A stretch of DNA of 39,432 nt. Origin: Peptococcaceae bacterium. Lineage in GTDB: Bacteria; Bacillota; Desulfitobacteriia; Desulfitobacteriales; Syntrophobotulaceae. Shown here piece after piece: positions 1 to 7,931 of this stretch. The position numbers and the translations under genes were made by a program. The notes beneath the pieces were generated by a model that saw only the letters and a program-made list of their open reading frames with translations, made no database searches and was not told where the DNA came from. The stretch spans positions 1-39,432 of the forward strand of contig WRHI01000015.1 of NCBI GenBank assembly GCA_009783315.1. The letters run 5' to 3'. How positions within the stretch are numbered: position 1 is the stretch's first letter; every line of letters begins with the position of its first letter.

Positions 1-532
1 GCATGAGGTCGGTGTAGATGAGGGCCAGGGCGCGGTATTCGTCGGCTGTGATGCCGTCCCAGGGTTTGGCGAGGAGTTCTGTCCAGCGGCCTGTGTTGGT
101 GTAGTAGTCTTGCATGGTTTGGGCATTCATTAGGGAGATGGTTTCGCGGACTTTTCCGAAGTTGGCCGCGACGACTTCCATGGGGTAGAGGTCGCCGCCG
201 CCTGGTGGTTGGTAGCATTCTCCCAAGGCTATAATTTTGTTACGAAGGAGTTCGGTTTTGAGTCCGTTTTCTTGGACGTCTTTCGCGTGTTTGAGGTCTG
301 TGGCTTCGACCCGCTCGTAGAGTTCTTCTAATTTGATTCTGGCGGTACATTGGAAGTAGTGAAGGCGTCTGAAGTAGGGCAGAATTTTGTTTTCTATCCC
401 TGGTAAGACGTAATCGGGATATTTGTTGCGGTGGGCTTCGACTTTTTCGATCATGCTGAGGATTTCGCCTATGCTGATGTCGATGGCTTCTTCGAAGGCT
501 TGGCGGGTGGCGTCGTCGAAGACTCTTTGCAT
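1..532 (-). CDS. Putative type VII secretion (LXG-like) protein, N-terminal part, cut by window edge
   Basis: The frame is open from an ATG at 532 to the window edge, giving 177 residues without a stop. An AAAGAAAGGAGG ribosome binding site precedes the ATG. The visible part is almost all predicted helix and rich in Glu, Lys and Leu (EEAIDISIGEILSMIEKVEA near the start). It then has a Gly/Pro break (PPGGGDLYP, about residue 109) and a segment containing WDGITADEYRALALIYTDL. This layout resembles the helical targeting domain of LXG-type secreted toxins. Two small helical proteins lie immediately upstream, as is typical for such loci. The toxin end, if there is one, is outside the window. The family assignment rests on layout and composition, not a diagnostic motif. 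Confidence 0.5.
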   Translation of the reverse strand, partial: MQRVFDDATRQAFEEAIDISIGEILSMIEKVEAHRNKYPDYVLPGIENKILPYFRRLHYFQCTARIKLEELYERVEATDLKHAKDVQENGLKTELLRNKIIALGECYQPPGGGDLYPMEVVAANFGKVRETISLMNAQTMQDYYTNTGRWTELLAKPWDGITADEYRALALIYTDLM

Positions 533-570
533 GTAAGCGCCTCCTTTCTTTTCCCCTTTGTTATCTGACC

Positions 571-828
571 TTACAGTCCTTGCAGGGTTTCTGAGGTTTG
601 GGTGATATGGGCGATTTGGGTGTCCATGAGGGTGTTCAGGGCGGTTATGGTTTGGGTGATACGGAGGTGCTGCTGGGCGTATTCGTCGGCGGTATAGCCT
701 TCTTTGTTTTGGGCGGCTTGGATTTCTTCGAGGGCGGCAGCTCCGTCGTTGACGGTTTGGCTTTGGTTTTTCATTTGGTCGAGGCCTAGCTGAACCATGA
801 GGGGTTTGATGCCGATGGTGTCGCTCAT
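571..828 (-). CDS. Small helical WXG100-like / LXG-accessory protein
   Basis: This is an 85-residue protein with a clean AAGGAGG site six bases before its ATG. It is nearly all helical, with two amphipathic stretches joined by a short turn around NKEGYTADEY. It ends in a Gln/Thr-rich tail and lacks a signal peptide. Size and composition match the ESX/WXG100 superfamily and the small targeting partners encoded just before LXG toxins in Bacillota. It lies 38 bp upstream of the partial LXG-like gene and is probably cotranscribed with it. The likely role, inferred from location, is to pair with the LXG helical domain and help its export by the type VII system. No strict WXG motif is present. Confidence 0.5.
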   Translation of the reverse strand: MSDTIGIKPLMVQLGLDQMKNQSQTVNDGAAALEEIQAAQNKEGYTADEYAQQHLRITQTITALNTLMDTQIAHITQTSETLQGL

Positions 829-867
829 TTTGTGCCTCCTTGGAGTTTTTTTGTGCGGTAAGGCTTG

Positions 868-1155
868 TTAGGGAATTTCTTCGTATGTGTCGTCCGCCGC
901 GATTTCTTCTGTGAAGGCTCTGCTTGTCGCGGCTGTGCTGTTTAGAATGTCTTCCAGGTCTTTTCCGATGGCTTCCCAGATGGTGATGGCCATGCCTTCT
1001 ATGAGTTGGGCGTTTTCACCTTCGAGGTTTTTGCTTTCGGTCATGGCGAGGATGTGGGCCAGATATGTTTCAAAGGCCAATTGGAGGCTTTCGCCTGCCT
1101 CTGTGTATTTGTCGGCCAGAGCGTGCTCTTCGTCTTGCATGGTGATGGATTTCAT
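868..1155 (-). CDS. Small helical WXG100-like protein
   Basis: This 95-residue acidic protein is almost entirely helical. It contains the turn ESKNLEGENAQ between two long helices, the arrangement of an ESX-type helical hairpin, although Trp-X-Gly itself is missing. A single Trp lies in the second helix (ITIWEAIGKDLEDIL). It starts at 1155 after a purine-rich GGGGG stretch and lies 39 bp upstream of the 85-residue partner. I read the three genes as one cassette: two targeting partners and one larger exported protein. Function is inferred from context. Confidence 0.5.
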   Translation of the reverse strand: MKSITMQDEEHALADKYTEAGESLQLAFETYLAHILAMTESKNLEGENAQLIEGMAITIWEAIGKDLEDILNSTAATSRAFTEEIAADDTYEEIP

Positions 1156-1158
1156 AGC

Positions 1159-1239
1159 TTAGGCCCCCATTGACGCCAAGGGTATATAGATATCCCCTGA
1201 TGAATCGTTTTCGAGCCCCGGATTTCTAATGACACTCAT
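1159..1239 (-). CDS. Possible 26-residue small ORF at the head of the type VII cassette
   Basis: A GGAGG site nine bases before an ATG opens a 26-residue frame beginning MSVIRNPGLENDSSG. It stops 3 bp before the ATG of the 95-residue gene. Good site, spacing and tight coupling support translation, but the product has no recognised family. It could equally be a leader peptide or the remnant of a longer gene interrupted upstream. The larger frame extending to 1533 runs through a repeat copy and is not believable as a protein. Confidence 0.3.
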   Translation of the reverse strand: MSVIRNPGLENDSSGDIYIPLASMGA

Positions 1240-1420
1240 CCTTCTTTTCCTCCAATTCGTATGTTTTTTTGTAGAATATGGGGTTTTATCCCTTTGTTCA
1301 CAATTATATCTGATCCTGGCTATTCCGTCAATGCATTTCAGGGCAGAAACGGCCTTGCTGTTCGTGTGTTCGACGTTGTTCGCGATTATTTGCCAGACTT
1401 CGACATTGGTTCTGCATGTG

Positions 1421-1605
1421 TCAGTCCCAAGGTAGGGTTTGGTGAGCGGGAGACTCCAAAAGCCCTGACGTGGCACTGTTACTGGCCAGCGCGGTATCTG
1501 CCTCCAACTCACCATTGAGTTGCGGGAAAACACCGCGGCAGAAAGCTCTGCTTATCCTTATCGTCAGTTCATGCACTTTTTAAATACTTTTTAAATATGC
1601 ACCCT
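1421..1605. repeat. Family C palindromic repeat, partial copy C1
   Basis: The segment from the AGTCCCAAGGTAGGG-type arm to the terminal ACCCT matches the reverse complement of the left half of the copy at 28835-29190. It keeps one inner arm (GGTAGGGTTTGGTGAGCGGG), then jumps to the outer arm (CTGACGTGGCACTGTTACTG), so the middle of the palindrome has been deleted. A 15-bp stretch near its outer end (TTTTTAAATAC) is duplicated. The rest of the gap 1240-1797 holds only the promoter and operator described separately. Confidence 0.75.
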
Positions 1606-1620
1606 TACACAAATTACCAT

Positions 1621-1649
1621 TTGACAAATTAGGGCTATCGGGATAGAAT
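1621..1649 (+). promoter_or_regulatory. Sigma-A-like promoter for the lipoprotein gene
   Basis: TTGACA at 1621-1626 and TAGAAT at 1644-1649 are separated by 17 bp. This is a near-perfect vegetative promoter reading toward the lipoprotein gene at 1798. Transcription would start around 1656, inside the operator-like palindrome that follows. Confidence 0.65.
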
Positions 1650-1655
1650 ATCATT

Positions 1656-1705
1656 TACATATGTAGGTGTACAACTACAGTAATAGCATTTTAATTACGT
1701 TTGTA
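1656..1705. promoter_or_regulatory. Putative BlaI/CopY-type operator
   Basis: A perfect dyad TACATATGTA lies at 1656-1665 and a near copy TACGTTTGTA at 1696-1705, with centres 40 bp apart. A weaker half-site (TACAACTACA) sits between them. TACA-N2-TGTA is the recognition core of winged-helix repressors of the BlaI/MecI/CopY family. The first dyad covers the predicted transcription start, where a bound repressor would block initiation. No BlaI-like gene is in the window, so the regulator would act from elsewhere. Confidence 0.4.
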
Positions 1706-1797
1706 GCTCCATTGCGACCGGCGTCATCAGATCATCACAGATGAGTCATTGTATACCCATCAAAGAGGTTGCCAAAAAAATAAGGAGGGATATCGTT

Positions 1798-2664
1798 ATG
1801 AGAAAACAACCTTTCTACTATCTCATAGCCCTTATATTCATGAGCTCATTATTCGCCGGCTGTCAAAAACCCCAAACAGCCCATTTTGCCAGTAACGCTG
1901 ACAAAATCCTCGTGAACTCCCAGAGAAGTGATACCCTTTCCTTTCGGCTGACTCTATTCACAAAGAGCCGGATTGCGGACGTTTCCTTCGCCGGTTGGGA
2001 AGACTCAAGACTTAAAGACGCCGGTTATCAGGCCGAAGTCATCGACAGCAATAATGATACGCTCAATAACTACGGGTACAAAGATCTTTTTGTTAAATAC
2101 CTGACGATCATTGTGACACCGCCTGAAAACGTTGTCGGCAACTGTAAGATTAGTGCTATTCTTCTCAATGTTGACGGGAAGCCGCGGCGGATTGCTTTTA
2201 AAACACCGCTGAAGCACGCCTTCACCGGGGGGTATATTGCTACAAAGTCCTTTGGTTTTGTTATTCCCAGTGAAGTTGCCGCTAGAGTTATTAACAGTCA
2301 AGAAGCTCTTATCTCTCTTGAACTCGTTGCCAATGAAGATCTTGTCCTGAATAAGGTGAGTTTCCTGGATTTTATTGAAGCTGCCAACATAAAACTGTCA
2401 ATCAATGATCAGCCCGTGAAAGAGGCCGCCTTTCCCCTAAACCTAGAGAAAGGCGACACTGTCAACTTCAGCATATCTGTTGTTTCTGCCATAGCGGACA
2501 GCTTCAGCTATGTCTCAACAAACATCGTCTTTGAATACACAAGCATAGAAGACGGGACAACCCATTCGGGCAATTCATGCCTGTCTTTCGATCCAGTTTA
2601 TCTGCCTGCCGGGGTCAAGACTTCTGAGATTGATGCATGGATTGACGATTTATTTTTTCAGTAG
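1798..2664 (+). CDS. Predicted lipoprotein of unknown function
   Basis: The chosen ATG follows an AAGGAGGG site; an upstream in-frame ATG at 1741 has no such site. The 288-residue product opens with a short basic stretch, a hydrophobic core and a lipobox (SSLFAGC), so it should be lipidated on Cys about 22 and anchored outside the membrane. The mature part is mostly predicted beta strand, and segments such as FPLNLEKGDTVNFSISV suggest an Ig-like fold. I recognise no family. It is the first gene after a strong promoter with a BlaI/CopY-like operator and lies 97 bp before the large InlB-repeat/GH99-like protein, so the two may be coexpressed at the cell surface. Confidence 0.75.
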   Translation: MRKQPFYYLIALIFMSSLFAGCQKPQTAHFASNADKILVNSQRSDTLSFRLTLFTKSRIADVSFAGWEDSRLKDAGYQAEVIDSNNDTLNNYGYKDLFVKYLTIIVTPPENVVGNCKISAILLNVDGKPRRIAFKTPLKHAFTGGYIATKSFGFVIPSEVAARVINSQEALISLELVANEDLVLNKVSFLDFIEAANIKLSINDQPVKEAAFPLNLEKGDTVNFSISVVSAIADSFSYVSTNIVFEYTSIEDGTTHSGNSCLSFDPVYLPAGVKTSEIDAWIDDLFFQ

Positions 2665-2761
2665 GTAGTCTGATCAATTAAGAGTTTGTGCGCTTAGGGG
2701 GTGATGCCAGAATATTGCTCTTCCTGTCCCTGTCCCGAATAATACTGAGGAGAAAGGTCAT

Positions 2762-5275
2762 ATGAAAAAGAAAAATCGAAGGTTCGTTTTCATTTTCGCT
2801 GTTGCCTTGGTTTTAGGTTTGCCGGCGCCTCATTGGGTCATGGATGCTTTTGCTGCGAATCCGAGCGAGCCTCCTGTCACCTACACAGTCAGCTATAACA
2901 TGAACTTAGGCACACCGGCAATCCCGCCGCAAACCAAAATTCAAGGCGTTGGTCTAACTTTGGATTCGACGTCCCCGGATCGGTCCAACATGATCTTTAT
3001 AGGCTGGGCAGCTCCCGGCGGTCTAACGTATCAACCGGGCGATGTCTTCACCGTGGATGCCAACACGACCCTGCAGGCCATATGGCATTCCAAAATCATC
3101 TTTGACGCCAACGGTGGCATTGACGCGCCAGACTATATCACAAGGCCGTACACTTATGAACCAACGCAGCTGCCGGCGGAAGAACCAACACATGCCTTCT
3201 TGGGCTGGGCTAAAGATTCCGAAGCAACAGAACCGGATTATTTGGCAAACGGATACTATACGGAGCTCATTGCCCGTCATATCACTTTGTACGCCGTGTG
3301 GCAGCCTAATGTCGCCTATACAGTCAGCTATAACATGAACTTAGGCACACCGGCAATCCCGCCGCAAACCAAAATTCAAGGCGTTGGTCTAACTTTGGAT
3401 TCGACGTCCCCGGATCGGTCCAACATGATCTTTATGGGCTGGGCAGCTCCCGGCGGTCTAACGTATCAACCGGGCGATGTCTTCACCGTGGATGCCAACA
3501 CGACCCTGCAGGCCATATGGCATTCCAAAATCATCTTTGACGCCAACGGTGGCGTTGACGCGCCAGACTATATCACAAGGCCGTACACTTATGAGCCGAC
3601 ACAGCTGCCGGCGGAAGAACCAACACGTTTTGGACATGCCTTCTTGGGCTGGGCTAAAGATTCCGAAGCAACAGAACCGGATTATTTGGCAAACGGAACC
3701 TTTGCGGAGCTTATAGCCCGTCATATCACCTTGTACGCCGTATGGCAGCCTAATGTCACCTACACGGTCACTTATAATACGGATTGGGGCACCCCCGCAA
3801 TCCCTTCCCAAACGAAGATTCACGGTGTCGATCTTAAACTGGATTCAACGCCTCTCACTCGGGCCGGCATGGTCTTCGTGTGGTGGGAAGGGGACGACGG
3901 CGAAACTTACGCTCCGGGAGCCATCTTCACCACTGACGCAAATACAGATTTGCGCGCTGTCTGGTATTTGGAAATCATTTTTGACGCCAACGGGGGGTAC
4001 GGCGGTCCGGACAAGACCTTAAGGCCGTACACTTACGAATCAACCGCGCTTCCGCTGGAAGAGCCAACCCGTACGGGCTATATTTTTCAAGGATGGGCTG
4101 AAGATCCTGAGGCAGATTCACCGAAGTATCCGGCTGGCGGGTATATAACAAAGCTCATTAGTCCGTCAGCTGTGGTCACATCCGGAAAATTCACCTTATA
4201 CGCTGTATGGAAAAACAAGGACGATATCGTTAATATTAATGATATTAAACTTGGCATGTTTTACTATGGCGGATGGAACGAAACGGGACCATCAAAGTGG
4301 CCGGCGATCAAAACCCATAATATAGCCCATCCGGAGGATTTCAGGCAGCCGTGGCTGGGGTATTATGACGACAGCAATAAGGAAGTTCTTGAACAGCAAA
4401 TGAGTGTGATGTCGGATTATGGGATTGATTTTGCCACTTTCGCGTGGTATTGGAACGCCGGAACACGAGCACCCAACCGATATGTGGACGCTTATCTCCA
4501 GGCGTCCAACAAGTCCCTCCTTGATTATTCATTATTATGGTGCAACGACAATGTATCCCCGAACTCGTTCCAAGATTGGCAAAACATTGTCGGGGATTGG
4601 ATCAGTCATGATCTAGGAAAGCCGGAATACTTGCGGATTGAGGGAAGGCCCGTTGTGTTCATTTGGTCGATGGGAGGCCTTAAGGAACAAGCTGAAAGCT
4701 TTGGGTCAACGCCTGCAGAATTGCTCGATTGGGCGCGGATGGCCACTGAAGCGGAGGGCCTAGGCCCTATATACTTTGTCCTTTGTCTACCGGACAATAC
4801 CCCCGTGACCGCTGTCCCGCTTGCCGAGGAAGCAGGATTCGATGCTCTAACAGCTTACTATTGCCACCTGGGCCTATACTATTACGAAAAGGAACAACGT
4901 TTCAGACTCACTCGATATTCGCATAATTACGCCGAGTACGACGGGAATTTACGTACGCACTGGCAGTATGTACTGCAGCACAGTGAACTGCCGTATTTCA
5001 TCCCGATGAATGCCGGCTGGGATAGTCGTCCTTGGCAGCAATGGAAACCCAGCGAAGATCCCCTTCATGACAACTGTCAGCCGACAGCGGACGAGCTCGA
5101 GAGACACTTGCGCGCCGGATACAATGCAATCGTCAGCAATAAGGACAAAACAATGGGTATCGGAATGTTGAGTAGCTGGAATGAGTACGGAGAAGGAACA
5201 ATTTTTGAACCCACAATAAAGAATGATTTTGACTTTGTCAAACGAATTCGAAAAGTCTTTCGGTCTGGGGAATAA
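2762..5275 (+). CDS. Secreted InlB-type repeat protein with C-terminal GH99/WbsX-like domain
   Basis: This 837-residue protein has a signal peptide ending near residue 31. Residues about 38-480 are three blocks, each with two Listeria-Bacteroides (Flg_new/InlB) repeats marked by FIGWAAPGG, IIFDANGG and LYAVW. Blocks one and two are almost identical at DNA level, a recent ~435-bp duplication, and block one has lost nine bases (three residues after EEPT). Residues about 490-837 look like the GH99-like/WbsX domain: KLGMFYYGGWNETGP at the start, YGIDFATFAWYWN, and SWNEYGEGTIFEPT near the end, where the family places conserved acidic residues. The likely role is a surface or secreted glycan-acting enzyme with a repeat stalk. 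The enzyme activity is inferred from fold resemblance only. An AGGAG site precedes the ATG. Confidence 0.8.
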   Translation: MKKKNRRFVFIFAVALVLGLPAPHWVMDAFAANPSEPPVTYTVSYNMNLGTPAIPPQTKIQGVGLTLDSTSPDRSNMIFIGWAAPGGLTYQPGDVFTVDANTTLQAIWHSKIIFDANGGIDAPDYITRPYTYEPTQLPAEEPTHAFLGWAKDSEATEPDYLANGYYTELIARHITLYAVWQPNVAYTVSYNMNLGTPAIPPQTKIQGVGLTLDSTSPDRSNMIFMGWAAPGGLTYQPGDVFTVDANTTLQAIWHSKIIFDANGGVDAPDYITRPYTYEPTQLPAEEPTRFGHAFLGWAKDSEATEPDYLANGTFAELIARHITLYAVWQPNVTYTVTYNTDWGTPAIPSQTKIHGVDLKLDSTPLTRAGMVFVWWEGDDGETYAPGAIFTTDANTDLRAVWYLEIIFDANGGYGGPDKTLRPYTYESTALPLEEPTRTGYIFQGWAEDPEADSPKYPAGGYITKLISPSAVVTSGKFTLYAVWKNKDDIVNINDIKLGMFYYGGWNETGPSKWPAIKTHNIAHPEDFRQPWLGYYDDSNKEVLEQQMSVMSDYGIDFATFAWYWNAGTRAPNRYVDAYLQASNKSLLDYSLLWCNDNVSPNSFQDWQNIVGDWISHDLGKPEYLRIEGRPVVFIWSMGGLKEQAESFGSTPAELLDWARMATEAEGLGPIYFVLCLPDNTPVTAVPLAEEAGFDALTAYYCHLGLYYYEKEQRFRLTRYSHNYAEYDGNLRTHWQYVLQHSELPYFIPMNAGWDSRPWQQWKPSEDPLHDNCQPTADELERHLRAGYNAIVSNKDKTMGIGMLSSWNEYGEGTIFEPTIKNDFDFVKRIRKVFRSGE

Positions 5276-5304
5276 AACCTGAAAGGCCAATAACGAAAGC
5301 GATC

Positions 5305-5352
5305 ATACCGCTCATCACGAAAAACGGTGATGGGCGGTATTGTTTATTTTTC
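5305..5352 (+). terminator. Rho-independent terminator after the GH99-like gene
   Basis: ATACCGCTCATCAC pairs with GTGATGGGCGGTAT around an eight-base loop with one mismatch. It is followed by a T-rich tail (TGTTTATTTTT). The tail is on the plus side only, so it ends plus-strand transcription. The tail overlaps the stop codon of the convergent AlkC-like gene. Confidence 0.8.
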
Positions 5353-6432
5353 CGTCAGTTCAAAATCCAGTTTGCCCCGCTCCACGCCATTGACAATAAG
5401 CGCAATCGAATGGGTTCCAGGATAATGCTTCCTGGTCGTGACATCAGCCAAAGAATGGCTTTTCGCATAATTTTTCTTCTTGTTCTCCTTTAAAGAAACT
5501 TCAGAAATTTTAAAGACCTTCCTGTTTCTTTTTCCGTTGGCTTTCACATAGTCAATGCCGTATTCCAATCTCACCTTCGCCGCTTCCTTGGCCATAATCG
5601 AAAAAGAAAAAACAAGATCCTCCCCCAGTGTAACCGCCGGCCGCTCTAAAGCGAAATCATCAACCTCCAAAACAGCGTCATCCTGGTACCCAAAAATAGC
5701 CAGAACCTCACCATGACCCTTCTTAAGCAGCGTCCGGCAGCCATGTTTAACGGTCCAATCGGTAAGTTCGTTTTTGCCATACCATTCTTTCGCGAGCTTA
5801 GCCACCAACTCCGGATGTGTTTTAGAAATATCATTAAGATTATTGGCGGCGCTTCTCCGAACAGTGAGCGATGGATCATCCTTAAGCTGTTCCAAAATCG
5901 GCAGAACCGGCCCAGGATCTTCTTTGAATCTGGCTAAGGCCCGCCCCCAAGGCAGCTGAGGGCGGCAGCCCTCACTGGCAAGCCTGCGGACATGTTCGTT
6001 CTCATGCTTAGACCAAGCATACATTTGCGCCATCATACGTTCTTCATGATTTATGATAAAAGGCCTGACCGCAAATTCCGCGGACGCGTAAGGGGTATAC
6101 CTCTCCAAGGCAGCAATCGAAATATCCCAATTGCTTTCATCCTGCCCAAAAACCTCAACAAAATCAGGAAAACAATGCTTAACGAAGCCATCATATTTCG
6201 TGATGACTTCATCAATAACGCCAATGGCCGCTCCATAATCCGCCGGCAAATATTTGCCCAAATTCAAACTAATCTGACGCCCTTTGGCAATAAGCTCCAA
6301 ATCATTCCATGTATCATCCATGGTAGACATCAGAAACGCATCGACCTGAAACACCTTATAGACTGACTGAACAGTCAACGCAAATTCCTGAAGGGACTCG
6401 TAATTCAATCTGTCCTTTAATAACTCCGCCAT
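5344..6432 (-). CDS. AlkC-like DNA alkylation-repeat glycosylase with C-terminal Ig-like domain
   Basis: This 362-residue protein starts seven bases after a GGAGG site. The N-terminal ~240 residues are alpha-helical HEAT/ALK repeats in the style of bacterial AlkC/AlkD: SWDDTW-type region near residue 40, LPWGRALARFKEDPGPVLPILEQL in the middle, then SLTVRRSAANNLNDISKTHP. This fold removes positively charged alkylated bases such as 3-methyladenine without base flipping. The last ~110 residues are beta-rich and basic (RKVFKISEVSLKENKKKNYA), matching the Ig-like extension found in one AlkC subgroup. It lies beyond the recO end of the housekeeping run, separated by a GC-rich tandem repeat, and converges with the GH99-like gene. 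Substrate is inferred from the family. Confidence 0.75.
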   Translation of the reverse strand: MAELLKDRLNYESLQEFALTVQSVYKVFQVDAFLMSTMDDTWNDLELIAKGRQISLNLGKYLPADYGAAIGVIDEVITKYDGFVKHCFPDFVEVFGQDESNWDISIAALERYTPYASAEFAVRPFIINHEERMMAQMYAWSKHENEHVRRLASEGCRPQLPWGRALARFKEDPGPVLPILEQLKDDPSLTVRRSAANNLNDISKTHPELVAKLAKEWYGKNELTDWTVKHGCRTLLKKGHGEVLAIFGYQDDAVLEVDDFALERPAVTLGEDLVFSFSIMAKEAAKVRLEYGIDYVKANGKRNRKVFKISEVSLKENKKKNYAKSHSLADVTTRKHYPGTHSIALIVNGVERGKLDFELTEK

Positions 6433-6470
6433 CGATTAACCTCCTTCGCTATTCCTCTATGTCCTTTGTC

Positions 6471-6560
6471 CTTGCCCGTGTCCTTGCCCCTTGCCCGTGT
6501 CCTTGCCCCTTGCCCTTGCCCTTGCCCCTTGCCCCTTGCCCCTTGCCCCTCGCCCTGCTG
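6471..6560. repeat. Degenerate tandem repeat between recO and the AlkC-like gene
   Basis: About 90 bp are built from variants of CCTTGCCC and CCTTGCCCGTGT in irregular 6-, 8- and 12-bp steps. The unit is not a multiple of three and no gene reads through it. Confidence 0.85.
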
Positions 6561-6580
6561 ACACGCCTCTCTAAAGCCCG

Positions 6581-7255
6581 TCATCCAACAATCTCCTCAA
6601 AACTCCGCCAAGCCCTCAGCTTCCGCTCCGCCTTATTCTCACAAAACCCCCGCAGCCCCCGGCACATCTCTCGGCGCTGGACGGGGCTCAGATGCAGCCG
6701 CCCCATTCGCTCCCAAGGCATACTTCGCAGCTGTCGCCAAACATTCCTCGTCCCTTCCGTCAACCCAGCTCCCAGAAACCCCGGATCACCGGGGGCATCT
6801 CCATCACCATCGTCGCCCAAAAACCCCAAACAAGACATCAGCCGCAACCCATAAGCCGTCACCGCCACCAGCGGGTCAAGCAACTCCAGCATAAACAAAA
6901 ACTTCAGGCTCAACAAAAAAGCCCCCTCGTCAGCCTCACCGTCGGGCGTCGCCGCGTCCAAAAGCTCCGCCATACAAGCCGCGCCGCAAACCCGCTCATA
7001 ATCGTCCCACAAATACAGAAAAACCTCACGGGGATGCGCCTGCTGAACCGTATCCAAACTGCGCCCCTTATACAACATAAAATCGGCGTATGTATAAAGC
7101 TGAACCCCGCCGCGCTGCTTGCTCGTTGACTTGCGCGCCCCTTTAGCCAAAGCGCTGATCTTGCCAAACTCCCGGGCGTACAACGTAACCAACCGGTCTG
7201 ACTCCTTATACTCCCGACTGCGGATCACCAACGCATCGGCCTTATAACTTCCCAT
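6581..7255 (-). CDS. recO: DNA repair protein RecO
   Basis: RecO binds single-stranded DNA and, with RecR, loads RecA onto SSB-coated DNA during gap and break repair. The 224-residue product begins with the typical OB-fold region (ADALVIRSREYKESDRLVTLYARE...GKISALAKGARK). The helical C-terminal part contains LLDPLVAVTAYGLRLMSCLGF. The start is the ATG at 7255 inside the end of deoC (14-bp overlap); upstream codons encode sequence unlike RecO. The Cys4 zinc site usual in Bacillota RecO is not visible. Only one Cys remains at the expected place, followed by an acidic Gly/Asp run (DDGDGDAPGDPG). The gene keeps its usual place downstream of era, with deoC inserted between. Confidence 0.88.
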   Translation of the reverse strand: MGSYKADALVIRSREYKESDRLVTLYAREFGKISALAKGARKSTSKQRGGVQLYTYADFMLYKGRSLDTVQQAHPREVFLYLWDDYERVCGAACMAELLDAATPDGEADEGAFLLSLKFLFMLELLDPLVAVTAYGLRLMSCLGFLGDDGDGDAPGDPGFLGAGLTEGTRNVWRQLRSMPWERMGRLHLSPVQRREMCRGLRGFCENKAERKLRAWRSFEEIVG

Positions 7256-7913
7256 GATCCTCACCCAAAATCTCCCGAGCCCGGCTCGTCCCCAGACGGC
7301 GCGCCCCCGCCCGCAACAGCGCCACAGCCTGGGCGGCGCTGCCAATCCCGCCGGCGGCCTTAATCTTCATGGCGGGACCCGACCAAGCCTGCAAATTCTT
7401 CACATCCTCCACCGTCGCCCCGCCGCCGATAAATCCCGTACAGGTCTTCAAAAAATCAACCTCCCCTTTGTGAGCCAGCTGCGCCACCTGACGCTTTTCC
7501 AACTCACTCAGCAAAGCGCACTCCACAATAATTTTGACAGGCATCCCACACAGATGGGCGGTTTCCGCCAACTGTCCCAACTCAGCCTCAACGCTCCCCC
7601 ACAACCCACTCTTAACATGCCCGATATTAACCACAACATCAATCTCCTGGGCGCCCAAAGCCTTCGCCGACATAATCTCCTGAACCTTAACCTGAGTCAA
7701 AGAACTCCCCAAAGGAAACCCCGCCACCGTCACTACAACCACACGAGTCGCATGCAAAAGACGCGCCGCTGTCTTAACCCAGCAAGGATGAACACAGACC
7801 CCCGCAACCCCAAGCTCCACCGCCTCATGACAAAGTTTGACAACATCAGCCTCCCGGGCGTCCGGGCGCAAAAGCGTCGATTCAATAGCCGCCGCCATCC
7901 TAACCTTATCCAT
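7242..7913 (-). CDS. deoC: Deoxyribose-phosphate aldolase
   Basis: DeoC splits 2-deoxyribose-5-phosphate into glyceraldehyde-3-phosphate and acetaldehyde in deoxynucleoside catabolism. The 223-residue protein is the usual length for the short bacterial form. It shows the TIM-barrel motifs: IDVVVNIG with the catalytic Asp, the Schiff-base Lys in VDFLKTCTGF, and the second Lys in MKIKAAGGI. The start ATG at 7913 follows AAAGGGGGG by six bases; longer frames upstream run into repeat A1 and are artefacts. It lies between era and recO, where Bacillus has no deoC. Next to cdd it makes sense as part of deoxynucleoside salvage. Confidence 0.93.
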   Translation of the reverse strand: MDKVRMAAAIESTLLRPDAREADVVKLCHEAVELGVAGVCVHPCWVKTAARLLHATRVVVVTVAGFPLGSSLTQVKVQEIMSAKALGAQEIDVVVNIGHVKSGLWGSVEAELGQLAETAHLCGMPVKIIVECALLSELEKRQVAQLAHKGEVDFLKTCTGFIGGGATVEDVKNLQAWSGPAMKIKAAGGIGSAAQAVALLRAGARRLGTSRAREILGEDHGKL

Positions 7914-7931
7914 CAAAAACCCCCCTTTTAA

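Noticed and set aside
1159-1533. 124-residue minus-strand frame
   Set aside because: Most of it is translated family C repeat; only the last 26 codons have a ribosome binding site.
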